Shown piece after piece: positions 9,231-19,220 of a stretch of DNA of 64,000 nt. Each line of letters opens with the position of its first letter. Positions within the stretch are counted from its first letter, which is position 1. The stretch comes from Clostridiales bacterium (lineage in GTDB: Bacteria; Bacillota; Clostridia; Peptostreptococcales; Anaerovoracaceae), in assembly GCA_012841925.1 (NCBI GenBank), contig DUTT01000046.1:1-64000 (forward strand), read 5' to 3'. The notes beneath the pieces were generated by a model, which was not told where the DNA came from, did not search any database, and saw only the letters and a program-made list of their open reading frames with translations. A program made the position numbers and the translations under genes.

Positions 9231-10082
9231 TCACAGATCGCGGTGCATGACCACCACATGTTTGTCCTGCTCGCTCAGGATATCTGCCATCGCCTCGGCG
9301 ATGGCCACGGACCGATGCTGACCGCCCGTGCAGCCGATCGCCAGCACGAGACGGTATTTGCCTTCCCGGATGTAAGCGGGAATCAGTTCGGCCACAAGCT
9401 GCGTCACCGCCGCGATGAACCTCTGTGCCTCGGGTGCCTTCAGCACGTAGCTGCTGACTTTTTTGCTGCGGCCGGTGAGGTCCTTGAGGCTCGCCAGATA
9501 AAACGGGTTCGGCAGAAACCGCACATCTAAAACCCAGTCGGCTTCCGCCGGTATACCGTGCTTAAAACCGAACGACTGCACGGTGATGGCAAAGCTGTCC
9601 GCTTCCTGTTCGGTCAGAAGCAGCCGCTTGATCTCCTGGTTGAGCGCCGCCACTTTTAAGTTCGTCGTGTCGATGATGAACGACGCCCGCTTGCGGATCT
9701 CGGACAGGCGCTCGCGCTCGCACGCGATGCCCGCAAGCACGCTGCCTTCCGTGGCCAGCGGATGGGCGCGCCTCGTCTCGTTGTAGCGGCGGATCAGCGC
9801 CCGGTCGGAGGCTTCGAGGAACATGACTTTGTACTCGATCCCTTCCGCTTCCAGGTAATCCAGACTCTCCTTGAGATCGTCAAAGAACCGGCCGCCCCGG
9901 ATATCCGCGACAAAAGCGACTTTATCGACACCGCCTCCGCACGTGTTCTCGAGCAGACCCACGAGTTCGCGGATCAGCTGTGGAGGCATGTTGTCGATTG
10001 CGTAGTAGCCCAGATCTTCCAGGCAGTGAACCGCGTGGCTCTTCCCGGCTCCGGACTGACCGGTCACGATGATAAACTCCAT
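9231..10082 (-). CDS. rapZ: RapZ/YvcJ-family nucleotide-binding regulator
   Basis: 283-aa protein with a Walker A GQSGAGKS (residues 8-15) at the very N-terminus and the RapZ C-terminal domain ending CTGGQHRSVAIAE ... VVVMHRDL. In Escherichia coli RapZ binds the sRNA GlmZ and controls glucosamine-6-phosphate synthase. The Bacillus homologue YvcJ is a GTP/ATP-hydrolysing protein of less clear role. The start at 10082 (MEFIIV) is set by AGGGAGGTGTCGC upstream. It follows murB by 21 bases, so it is likely co-transcribed with cell-wall precursor synthesis, which suits the family. Confidence 0.93.
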   Translation of the reverse strand: MEFIIVTGQSGAGKSHAVHCLEDLGYYAIDNMPPQLIRELVGLLENTCGGGVDKVAFVADIRGGRFFDDLKESLDYLEAEGIEYKVMFLEASDRALIRRYNETRRAHPLATEGSVLAGIACERERLSEIRKRASFIIDTTNLKVAALNQEIKRLLLTEQEADSFAITVQSFGFKHGIPAEADWVLDVRFLPNPFYLASLKDLTGRSKKVSSYVLKAPEAQRFIAAVTQLVAELIPAYIREGKYRLVLAIGCTGGQHRSVAIAEAMADILSEQDKHVVVMHRDL

Positions 10083-10103
10083 GCGACACCTCCCTTCCTG
10101 CAA

Positions 10104-11042
10104 TCAGTATGTCCGCACGCTGCCGTCCCGGCGCAAAAGGCGGACCTCCGGCTCCAGCAGGACCCCGGTTTCTGCGAAGACGGTTTCCTGCACGATGCGC
10201 ATCAAATCGGCGATGTCCTGCGCCGTCGCGCCACCATTGTTGACGATGAACCCCGCGTGCATGCCGGATACGCTTGCTCCGCCGCACGAGAGCCCTTTGA
10301 GTCCGGCATCCTCGATGAGCCGGCCGGCGAAGTGACCGGGCGGCCGCTTAAAGAAGCTCCCGCAGCTCGGGACGTCCTGCGGCTGTTTCTCCGCGCGTCG
10401 CTTCGCGTAGTCGGCGACGGTGTCGCGGATGACTGCGGGATCGCCCTCCTCGAGCAGCAGCTTGACGCCGAAGACCGTCTCACCGTTCTGCTGGAACGCG
10501 CTCGTGCGGTATCCGAATGCGAGCGATTCTGCGCGCCGGTCTTTGACGATGCCGCTTTCGGCGACAGAGCTGACCGTGTGGACGATGCCGGCCATCTCTC
10601 CGCCGTAGGCTCCTGCGTTCATGTAAATGGCGCCGCCGATGCTGCCTGGGATTCCGCTTGCGAACTCCATGCCGGTGAGGCCTGCTTCGCAGGCGCGGCG
10701 CGAGACCGCGGACAGCAGCGCTCCCGCCTCGACAAACACCGTGCGGCCGTCGATGAGAATGCGATCGATGCCTGCGCCGATGTGGATGGCGATGCCGTCG
10801 TATCCTTCGTCGTCGAAGATCAGGTTGCTGCCGTTGCCCATCACGATGCGGGGCACGTCGCGCCTCTCCGCTGCGGAAAGGACGGCGAATAATTCGGCCG
10901 TCGAACCCGGGCAGACGAACAGCGCCGCCGGCCCGCCGACTTTCATCGTCGTGTGGGGAGCCAGATTGTGATTCTCAAAGATGTGCGCTTCGTCCAGATC
11001 GAGAAGCAGTTCCTGCCTGATCGCTTGCATTTGACGATTCAT
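10104..11042 (-). CDS. murB: UDP-N-acetylenolpyruvoylglucosamine reductase
   Basis: 312-aa FAD enzyme that reduces UDP-GlcNAc-enolpyruvate to UDP-MurNAc with NADPH in peptidoglycan precursor synthesis. Visible landmarks: GNGSNLI and GIPGSIGGAIYMNAGAYGGE (FAD/substrate binding), YRTSAF, the proton-donor serine in CGSFFKRP, and LIEDAGLKG. The C-terminal glutamate lies in EPEVRLL. This is the short type II MurB of Firmicutes. The AGGAG ribosome site overlaps the end of the upstream Fic-like gene (stop at 11044), so the two genes are coupled. Confidence 0.96.
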   Translation of the reverse strand: MNRQMQAIRQELLLDLDEAHIFENHNLAPHTTMKVGGPAALFVCPGSTAELFAVLSAAERRDVPRIVMGNGSNLIFDDEGYDGIAIHIGAGIDRILIDGRTVFVEAGALLSAVSRRACEAGLTGMEFASGIPGSIGGAIYMNAGAYGGEMAGIVHTVSSVAESGIVKDRRAESLAFGYRTSAFQQNGETVFGVKLLLEEGDPAVIRDTVADYAKRRAEKQPQDVPSCGSFFKRPPGHFAGRLIEDAGLKGLSCGGASVSGMHAGFIVNNGGATAQDIADLMRIVQETVFAETGVLLEPEVRLLRRDGSVRTY

Positions 11043-11043
11043 A

Positions 11044-11778
11044 TTACTCCTGTCGTTGCTCGTTGGCCGCCTCGCATGCCTGCAGGAGCACGTCCAGACG
11101 GTTGATGAGGCTGCGCATCAGCATCTCCCGGAACGGCTCGACGTGACCGGTCCTCAGATACGATGCAATCTGACTGTGATATTCCTGTTCGCTGACGAAC
11201 AGGCTGCCGGCGGGCAGTCCGGCGCTTTGAATCTCGAACAGAAGCGCCACACCGGCCAGCGCGAGCGTGTCTTCTCCATATGGATAGATCTCTAACATGC
11301 CCAGATGCATTTCGGCCATGGCCGTGACGGGGTCCGCTTCCCGCCGCCTGCGCGCATGGCGCCGCAGCAGCAGCTCCATCTGCTCGGGTACCTCGCTGAA
11401 GTGAGGCGGGTTGTACGACCATTCGTACACGACGGGATTCCGGTCGCGGTAAGCGGCCGGCTTTTCGAACAGCATGTCGCAGTAGCGGTCTATAAGCGAA
11501 GCGGACAGGTTCAGCTCCATGTCGAGCCCGCTGCGGATGTCGCGGTAGACATCCCGGTACCGGTGGAGGAATCCGTAGTGCTCAAGCGGCACGTCCTCCA
11601 GGATCTCACCGCGCATAATCGATACGATCTGCCCCTTTTCGAGCGGCGTGCCCAGGAGGCGCATCGTCGAAAAAAGCCAACCCCACAGTGCGCTTTCCTC
11701 TTCCCAGGAAGCGAATGCGGGGTCGTCGGGTCTGTCTTTTAGAAAGCGATTGCGCTTTTCTTCGATGTCGCGATACAT
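11044..11778 (-). CDS. Fic-fold protein with degenerate catalytic motif
   Basis: 244-aa protein. Residues 120-190 follow the Fic-domain pattern: proline-rich PPHFSEVPEQM, then PVTAMAEMHLGMLEIYPY and LLFEIQSAGLP, matching the stretch before, at and after the Fic core. True Fic AMP-transferases have HxFx(D/E)GNGRxxR. Here that position (about 164-176) reads IYPYGEDTLALAG, so the catalytic His, the GNGR phosphate loop and the final Arg are all gone. It is therefore unlikely to transfer AMP and may be a binding or regulatory pseudoenzyme. A GAGGAGGGG ribosome site and TATGAT-like -10 precede it. murB starts immediately after. The Fic assignment is by pattern only. Confidence 0.5.
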   Translation of the reverse strand: MYRDIEEKRNRFLKDRPDDPAFASWEEESALWGWLFSTMRLLGTPLEKGQIVSIMRGEILEDVPLEHYGFLHRYRDVYRDIRSGLDMELNLSASLIDRYCDMLFEKPAAYRDRNPVVYEWSYNPPHFSEVPEQMELLLRRHARRRREADPVTAMAEMHLGMLEIYPYGEDTLALAGVALLFEIQSAGLPAGSLFVSEQEYHSQIASYLRTGHVEPFREMLMRSLINRLDVLLQACEAANEQRQE

Positions 11779-11894
11779 GGTCCCCTCCTCACCGCGTTCA
11801 TGTGTATCATAACACAGAATGAAGCGCGGGGAAACAGGGCGCTGCCGCTGTTTTGTGCGGGTTCAGGCTCTTATTCGGGTTCCTTTTGGGGCTC

Positions 11895-12974
11895 TTATCG
11901 CACCTCGTTTAGAGCGGCGACGACCAGGTCGCCCATCTCTTCGGTGCCCACGCGCCGGGCGCCGGCGGTCATCATGTCCGCCGTCCGGTATCCCCCGGAT
12001 AAGACGCGGCGAACGGCGGCTTCCACCTCGCCGGCGCGCTCCGCCATATCGAAGCTGTGGCGGAGCAGCATCGCAACGGAAAGAATCGAACCGAGCGGAT
12101 TCACGATGTCCTTTCCGGCGATGTCCGGCGCGCTGCCGTGGATCGGCTCGTAAAGGCCGAACGCGCCCTCGCCGACGCTCGCCGAAGGCAGCATGCCGAT
12201 GGAGCCGGTGAGAACAGACGCCTCGTCGGACAGGATATCCCCGAACAGGTTGCTGGTCAGCATCACGTCGAACTGCGCAGGATCCCGAATCAATTGCATG
12301 GCTGCGTTGTCGACGTACAGGTGAGAAACCTCGACGTCCGGATAGCCTTCGGCAACGCGGTCCACGACGCTTCGGAACAGCCGCGAAGTCTCGAGCACGT
12401 TGGCCTTGTCCACGCTCACCAGCTTTCTGCGGCGGCCCAGCGCCGCTTCGAACGCTACGCGCGCGATGCGCTCGACTTCGTACTCGGCATAGCGCTCCGT
12501 GTCGAACGCCACCCGGCCGTCCGGTCCCTGCTCCACGCCCTTTTCTCCGAAGTAGATGCCGCCGGTCAGCTCGCGGACCATCAGGATGTCGAATCCTTTG
12601 CCGGCGATCTCTTCCCTGAGCGGACTCGCCCCTGCCAGCTCGGCGTACAGCGTCGCGGGCCGGAGGTTCGCAAAGAGCCCCAGCTCCTTGCGGAGCTTCA
12701 GCACAGCCTGTTCCGCGCGCTTTTCCCGCGGCAGATGGTCGAACTCGGGGCTGCCCACCGCACCGAACAGCACGGCATCCGCCGCTTTGCACGCCTCAAG
12801 CGTCTCGTCCGGCAGGCTGTCGCCCGTCGCTGCAATGGCAGCTCCTCCGGCGAGGTATTCGCGGATCTCCAGCTCCTCACCGGCGGCCTGCCCGGCCCAC
12901 TTCAGTATCTTTACACCCTGCCGCGCGACTTCGGGACCTGCCCCGTCGCCCGGCAAAACGGCAATTGTACGCAT
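11895..12974 (-). CDS. leuB: 3-isopropylmalate dehydrogenase
   Basis: 359-aa NAD-dependent beta-decarboxylating dehydrogenase that converts 3-isopropylmalate to 2-oxoisocaproate in leucine synthesis. The start MRTIAVLPGDGAGPEV is typical. The substrate region includes RELTGGIYFGEKG and the metal/NAD region DNAAMQLIRDP, SNLFGDILSDEAS and GSAPDIAGKDIVNP. Fourth and last gene of leuA-leuC-leuD-leuB, 52 bases after leuD, and under the same T-box control. Length and motifs are normal. Confidence 0.97.
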   Translation of the reverse strand: MRTIAVLPGDGAGPEVARQGVKILKWAGQAAGEELEIREYLAGGAAIAATGDSLPDETLEACKAADAVLFGAVGSPEFDHLPREKRAEQAVLKLRKELGLFANLRPATLYAELAGASPLREEIAGKGFDILMVRELTGGIYFGEKGVEQGPDGRVAFDTERYAEYEVERIARVAFEAALGRRRKLVSVDKANVLETSRLFRSVVDRVAEGYPDVEVSHLYVDNAAMQLIRDPAQFDVMLTSNLFGDILSDEASVLTGSIGMLPSASVGEGAFGLYEPIHGSAPDIAGKDIVNPLGSILSVAMLLRHSFDMAERAGEVEAAVRRVLSGGYRTADMMTAGARRVGTEEMGDLVVAALNEVR

Positions 12975-13026
12975 CGCCTCTGCTCCTTTCGCACGCTCGT
13001 TTTTTTTATACGCTCTTATTTGCCCT

Positions 13027-13521
13027 TTATTTTCCCTCTTGTTCCAGCGCCTGCTTTACGTAGTTCGTCAGCCCGCCGCTGTCGACCATCTGAAGCAGAA
13101 ACGGCGGGAACGGGCGCGCCTGGAACGTCTTTCCCGTCGTCTCGTTTTCGATGACGCCCGTCTGGAAGTCCACGTGGACGGCATCCCCCGAAGAAATGCC
13201 TGCAACCGCTTCCGGACACTCCAGAATCGGAAGTCCGATGTTGAACGAATTTCTATAAAATATCCTCGCAAAACTCGTGGCGATGACGCAGCGGATCCCG
13301 GACGCTTTGATGGCGACCGGAGCATGCTCTCTCGACGAGCCACAGCCGAAGTTGCGCCCGGCGACGATCACATCGCCCGCCTCCACGCGCCCGACGAACT
13401 CCGCATCGAGGTCTTCCATGCAGTGTTCGGCCAGCCGGTCCGGATCCGACGTCAGGAGATGTCTGGCAGGGATGATGCCGTCGGTATCCACGTGATCCCC
13501 GTATACAAATGCTTTACCCAT
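13027..13521 (-). CDS. leuD: 3-isopropylmalate dehydratase small subunit
   Basis: 164-aa swivelling subunit of isopropylmalate isomerase, pairing with LeuC to interconvert 2- and 3-isopropylmalate. [16 protein letters not shown] near the N-terminus and [14 protein letters not shown] in the middle are the conserved substrate-binding parts. Length fits the short HacB/LeuD type in Firmicutes and archaea, which partners the 420-aa LeuC type seen next to it. It lies 30 bases downstream of leuC. Confidence 0.96.
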   Translation of the reverse strand: MGKAFVYGDHVDTDGIIPARHLLTSDPDRLAEHCMEDLDAEFVGRVEAGDVIVAGRNFGCGSSREHAPVAIKASGIRCVIATSFARIFYRNSFNIGLPILECPEAVAGISSGDAVHVDFQTGVIENETTGKTFQARPFPPFLLQMVDSGGLTNYVKQALEQEGK

Positions 13522-13551
13522 GATTCTATCCTTTCTGTCCGATGACCGTGC

Positions 13552-14829
13552 CTACAGTTCCCGCGGATCTGCGATCGTTCCGACGACAGCCGTCGCCGCC
13601 GCCACCGCAGGCCCTGCGAGATAGATCTTCGATCCCGGGTGCCCCATGCGCCCCACAAAGTTCCGATTCGTCGTGGACAGGGCCACTTCCCCGTCTCCGA
13701 GAACTCCGGTGTGACCGCCGAGACAGGGCCCGCACGTCGGTGTTGAAAACACGCCGCCGGCCTCCACGAAGATCTGCGCCCAGCCCTGCTTGATGCATTC
13801 CAGATACACCTGCTGCGTGCCCGGGATTACGATGAGCCGCACAGACGGTGCGACGCGGCGGCCCTTCAGGATTTTTGCCGCTGCCTCCATATCTTCGATG
13901 CGTCCGTTCGTACACGAGCCGATGACCACCTGGTCGACGGCGATACCCTTCGCCTCGCCCACGGGGTGCGTGTTTTCCGGCAGGTGCGGGAACGCGACCG
14001 TCAAATCGATTTCGGACAGGTCGATTTCGATCGTCTGCTCGTAGCAGGCATCCGGATCCGCCTCGAACGCGCGAAACTCTTTTTTCATGTCCGGGTTGAC
14101 GCACGGATGAGCCTCGACGTACGCCTTTGTCACATCGTCCACCGGGAAAATCCCGTTTTTCGCCCCGGCTTCGATGGCCATGTTGGCGATCGTAAAGCGG
14201 TCGTCCATGGACAGGTTCGCGATGCCCGGCCCCGTAAACTCCATCGACTTATACTGCGCGCCTTCCACGCCGATCTTTCCGATGATCGACAGGATGATGT
14301 CCTTACCGCCGACCATGGGTCCCGGCTTACCGGTCAGCTCGAAGCGGATGGCCGGAGGTACCCGGAACCACGCCTTGCCGCGGGCCATGCCGGCGGCCAT
14401 GTCCGTGGACCCGACGCCCGTGGAAAACGCACCGAGCGCTCCGTACGTACACGTGTGCGAGTCTGCCCCGATGATGACGTCACCCGCCGTAACGAGGCCC
14501 TGTTCGGGCAGCAGCACGTGCTCGATGCCCATGCGACCGACTTCGTAGTAGTTGCTGATCCCCTGCTCTTTAACAAATCCGCGCACTTCCGCGCACTGCG
14601 CCGCCGCCTGTATATCCTTGTTCGGCGCAAAGTGATCCGGTATCAAAACGACCTTGTGCGGGTCGTACACGCGGCTGGCGCCCATGCCCCGATACTCCCG
14701 GATCGCCGACGGCGTTGTGATGTCGTTGCCTAAGACCACATCGAGATCCGCCTCGATGTAGTCGCCCGCCTCCACGTTCGCCCGGCCGGCGTGCGCCGCC
14801 AGGATTTTTTGTGTCATCGTCATGCCCAT
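13552..14829 (-). CDS. leuC: 3-isopropylmalate dehydratase large subunit
   Basis: 425-aa aconitase-family subunit carrying the [4Fe-4S] cluster. Cysteine ligands are visible in [11 protein letters not shown] and [12 protein letters not shown], with [13 protein letters not shown] upstream. This is the short LeuC/HacA type. The start at 14829 (MGMTMTQK) was preferred because AAGGAACGAGC sits just before it. A longer frame from 14856 is open but has no ribosome site. It follows leuA by about 46 bases within the T-box operon. Confidence 0.96.
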   Translation of the reverse strand: MGMTMTQKILAAHAGRANVEAGDYIEADLDVVLGNDITTPSAIREYRGMGASRVYDPHKVVLIPDHFAPNKDIQAAAQCAEVRGFVKEQGISNYYEVGRMGIEHVLLPEQGLVTAGDVIIGADSHTCTYGALGAFSTGVGSTDMAAGMARGKAWFRVPPAIRFELTGKPGPMVGGKDIILSIIGKIGVEGAQYKSMEFTGPGIANLSMDDRFTIANMAIEAGAKNGIFPVDDVTKAYVEAHPCVNPDMKKEFRAFEADPDACYEQTIEIDLSEIDLTVAFPHLPENTHPVGEAKGIAVDQVVIGSCTNGRIEDMEAAAKILKGRRVAPSVRLIVIPGTQQVYLECIKQGWAQIFVEAGGVFSTPTCGPCLGGHTGVLGDGEVALSTTNRNFVGRMGHPGSKIYLAGPAVAAATAVVGTIADPREL

Positions 14830-14875
14830 GCTCGTTCCTTCTTTCCTTTCCGGCATCCCCGGATGCCTATCCGCA

Positions 14876-16408
<1,533 letters not shown>

Positions 16409-16480
16409 GACCTGTTCCTCCATGATTGTTACAGGGTCAACCCCTATCCCGGGGCCTGCGCCCCTGCTGTCCGGAGATAT

Positions 16481-16755
16481 AAAAAATCCCCGGAGTGCAA
16501 ATTGACTCCAGGGACGATGTATAACCATACTACCGCGGTACCACCCTGTTTACCGGCGATGCCGGTCACTCTGCAGGTTCTATCAAACCCTCGGCCGTGA
16601 TAACGGGGCCTGCCGGGATCCCTTAATGGCTGTGCGTTCGGGGATCCAGCTCGGGAGCGAGACTGCCGGGGCTTTCGGTATCGGCTTTCAGCATGTGCCG
16701 ACTCTCTGCAACGCGGTGGCGCCCGGCCAAACTCCGTCACTGCTTTTATCTACTG
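16481..16755 (-). promoter_or_regulatory. T-box leader (leucine) of leuACDB
   Basis: On the minus strand the T-box core CAGGGTGGTACCGCGG lies within 16529-16548. UGGU in it would pair with an acceptor end ACCA, fitting tRNA-Leu (discriminator A). Upstream is the Stem I signature AGAGAGTCGGC ... GCTGAAAGCCGA, and a CTC triplet before CTCCCGAGCTG is a plausible leucine specifier (not folded). The terminator stem TCCCTGGAGT/ACTCCGGGGA spans 16487-16514, followed by six T (16481-16486). Uncharged tRNA-Leu should stabilise the antiterminator and switch on the operon. Confidence 0.92.
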
Positions 16756-16761
16756 CTGACC

Positions 16762-16790
16762 ACTATACAAAAGGGCGCTGCAAATGTCAA
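16762..16790 (-). promoter_or_regulatory. Promoter of the leu operon
   Basis: TTGACA (16785-16790) and TATAGT (16762-16767) separated by exactly 17 bases on the minus strand, directly upstream of the T-box leader. Predicted start near 16755. Confidence 0.88.
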
Positions 16791-16864
16791 ATACTTTTAT
16801 TTTTTTTTAACGGAAGAAATGCCTGTTTTCGTTCAATTTTCCTTCCATCTTTCCGGTTCGATGG

Positions 16865-16870
16865 TATAAT
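16865..16870 (+). promoter_or_regulatory. Extended -10 promoter element of the aminotransferase gene
   Basis: TATAAT preceded by TGG (extended -10) 63 bases before the aminotransferase start. No convincing -35 is seen. The same TGGTATAAT form occurs before the tmRNA gene and the MFS gene in this window. Confidence 0.6.
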
Positions 16871-16932
16871 TGACATGAACACAACATGCTTGCATTTATA
16901 CCGTAATGCATTCGTATCGTAAGGAGGAGAAT

Positions 16933-18120
16933 ATGAAATTTTCCAGCAAGATCGAACGTTGCGCCCTGTCCCCCATACGGAAGTTCTATCCGTACCAGGT
17001 GGAATACGTCAAACAGGGAAAGAAGATTTACCACCTGAACATCGGCCAGCCCGATATCAAGACCCCTCCCATCTATTTCGAAACCCTGCGCAATTTCGAG
17101 CAGCCTGTGCTTGAATACGCGCCGTCTCCCGGTATTCCCGTGCTGATCGAAGCCGTGCAGAAATACTTCGAAGAGATCGGCATCCGGTACGATACTTCCG
17201 ACATCATGGTCACGACCGGCGGAAGCGAAGCGCTGATCTTTGCGCTGGCGACCATTCTGGACGAAGGCGACGAAATTCTCGTACCCGAACCGTTCTATCC
17301 GAACTACAACACCTTTGTAAACACGACCGGCGGGAAGATCGTACCGATTCCCACCACGCCGGAAGAAGGGTATCGGTTCGCAGACAAAGCGAGAATCGAA
17401 AAGCTGATTACCCCGAAGACCCGCGCGATCATGTTCACCAATCCCGGCAACCCGACCGGTGTCGTTTTAACACACGATGAATGCAAGATGCTTGCCGATC
17501 TGGCGGTCGAACACAACCTGTTCCTCATCGCCGACGAAGTGTACAGAGAATTCATCTACAGCGGCGCAGCTCTGTCGTCCATGGCCAGCTTCGACCACAT
17601 CGACCAGAACCTGATTCTCATCGATTCCGTGTCCAAGCGTTTTTCCGCCTGCGGGGCCCGGATCGGCGTCGTCGTTTCGAAGAACAAGGAATTTATGAAT
17701 CAGCTCCTGAAGCTCTGCCAGGCCAGACTGTCGGTCGCAACGCTCGATCAACTCGCATCGGCGCAGCTGTATACGGTAGAGAAGAGTTACTTCGACGAAG
17801 TGCGCACCGAATACAAAAAACGCAGAGACACCGTGTACAGCGCCCTGCAAAAACTACCGGGCGTGCTTTGTACCGAACCGCAGGGAGCATTTTACCTGAT
17901 GGCCAAACTGCCCGTTAAGAGTGCCGACGACTTCCAGGTGTGGCTGCTGACGCAGTTCCACGACAACAACGAAACAGTGATGTACGCTCCGGGCGGCGGG
18001 TTCTACGCGACGCCGGGCAAAGGGCTCGACGAAATCCGCATCGCCTATGTGCTCAACAGCCGGGACCTCGAGCGCGCCATCGAACTGCTCGGCATGGGGC
18101 TGGAGCGCTACAACGGCTGA
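16933..18120 (+). CDS. PLP-dependent class I/II aminotransferase
   Basis: 395-aa fold-type I aminotransferase, probably acting on an amino acid and 2-oxoglutarate. Landmarks: HLNIGQPDIKTPP near the N-terminus, TTGGSEALIFAL, FTNPGNPTGVVLT, IADEVYREFIY and the PLP lysine in SVSKRFSACGARIG. The C-terminal arginine region is YVLNSRD. Start 16933 is set by AAGGAGGAGAAT. The exact amino acid cannot be read from sequence. It lies divergently from the leu operon and 53 bases upstream of the PhzF-like gene, with which it may be co-expressed. Confidence 0.9.
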   Translation: MKFSSKIERCALSPIRKFYPYQVEYVKQGKKIYHLNIGQPDIKTPPIYFETLRNFEQPVLEYAPSPGIPVLIEAVQKYFEEIGIRYDTSDIMVTTGGSEALIFALATILDEGDEILVPEPFYPNYNTFVNTTGGKIVPIPTTPEEGYRFADKARIEKLITPKTRAIMFTNPGNPTGVVLTHDECKMLADLAVEHNLFLIADEVYREFIYSGAALSSMASFDHIDQNLILIDSVSKRFSACGARIGVVVSKNKEFMNQLLKLCQARLSVATLDQLASAQLYTVEKSYFDEVRTEYKKRRDTVYSALQKLPGVLCTEPQGAFYLMAKLPVKSADDFQVWLLTQFHDNNETVMYAPGGGFYATPGKGLDEIRIAYVLNSRDLERAIELLGMGLERYNG

Positions 18121-18173
18121 GTTGCACAGAGGACACCCTCAACGTGAGCGGTAACACACAAGACGGAGGAAGT

Positions 18174-19061
18174 ATGAACACTGTAAGAGTCCATCACTAC
18201 GATGCTTTTACGAAGACCGCCGGCAAGGGAAACCCTGCCGGCGTCATCTTCGAAGCGACAGATTTAACGACCGAACAGATGCAGGAGGTCGCGCGGCAGA
18301 TCGGGTTCAGCGAATGTGCATTTATCCTGCCTTCGGACCGGGCCGATCTCCGGCTGCGCTACTTTACGCCGGGCGCCGAAGTCGACCTGTGCGGACACGC
18401 GACGATGGCTTCCATCTATGCGCTGTACAAGCACATGGACGAATCGGAAGCGCCGGTACACCTGCGCGTGGAAACGCACGCCGGCATCATCGATATCGGC
18501 TACGACCCGGAGACGCAGGAAGTGTCCATGACACAGGCGCAAGCGGTGTTCGAGCCGTTTGGCGGCGACCCGGCCGCACTGGCGGCGACGATCGGACTCG
18601 CCGAAGAGGACATCGATCCGCGCTTCCCGATCGTCTACGGTTCGACCGGGCTCTGGACGGTCATCCTGCCGGTCAAAGATCTCGATGCCTGCCGCCGGAT
18701 GGTGCCGGACCACCACCAATTCCCGACGGTGCTGGCGGAGCGTCCTCACACGTCCATCCATCCCCTGTGCACGGAAACGTTCCACGAGGAGGCGACGCTG
18801 CACGGCCGGCATTTTTCCGCTGCGATTACAGGCCGGATCGAAGACCCGATTACGGGAACGGCCAGCGGCGTAATGGGCGCTTATTACATCACCTATATGC
18901 ACCCTGAGCTCGAATCGTGCGACATCCTGATTGAACAGGGGCAGGAGGCCGGCTACGACGGTCTCGTGCACGTGTGGGCGGAAAAGGACAGCAACCGCGA
19001 CATCCATGTCCGGATCGCCGGCACGGCCGTCGAGGTGGCGGAGCTTTCTGCAAGCATCTGA
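18174..19061 (+). CDS. PhzF-family isomerase/epimerase-like protein
   Basis: 295-aa protein of the PhzF/diaminopimelate-epimerase fold. The first half has FTKTAGKGNPAGVIFEA and LCGHATMASIYAL, and the second ends in GTASGVMGAYY. PhzF itself isomerises dihydro-3-hydroxyanthranilate in phenazine synthesis. Most family members have no assigned substrate, and no phenazine genes are nearby. ATG 18174 follows ACGGAGGAAGT. Gene order suggests a two-gene unit with the aminotransferase, ending at a strong terminator. Confidence 0.88.
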   Translation: MNTVRVHHYDAFTKTAGKGNPAGVIFEATDLTTEQMQEVARQIGFSECAFILPSDRADLRLRYFTPGAEVDLCGHATMASIYALYKHMDESEAPVHLRVETHAGIIDIGYDPETQEVSMTQAQAVFEPFGGDPAALAATIGLAEEDIDPRFPIVYGSTGLWTVILPVKDLDACRRMVPDHHQFPTVLAERPHTSIHPLCTETFHEEATLHGRHFSAAITGRIEDPITGTASGVMGAYYITYMHPELESCDILIEQGQEAGYDGLVHVWAEKDSNRDIHVRIAGTAVEVAELSASI

Positions 19062-19124
19062 GTATTCGGTAGCTGAAGGAAAGCATCTGCCTGCCGACAT
19101 CGAATATCCACGCTGACCATAGCA

Positions 19125-19158
19125 AAAGCGCCCGGGACCAATCGGTCCGGGGCGCTTT
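19125..19158 (+). terminator. Rho-independent terminator after the PhzF-family gene
   Basis: Long stem AAAGCGCCCGGGACC / GGTCCGGGGCGCTTT with AATC loop, followed by GTTTTTTG. It sits between convergent genes and may serve both. Confidence 0.9.
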
Positions 19159-19220
19159 GTTTTTTGTTGCCGATAATAGGACGGCCGCCTGTTGAGCGGC
19201 TCAGCTATGTGCCTGTCGCG

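Noticed and set aside
8250..9530. 426-codon plus-strand frame opposite the BKACE gene and the rapZ end
   Set aside because: Spans two real genes and an intergenic space; no start signal.
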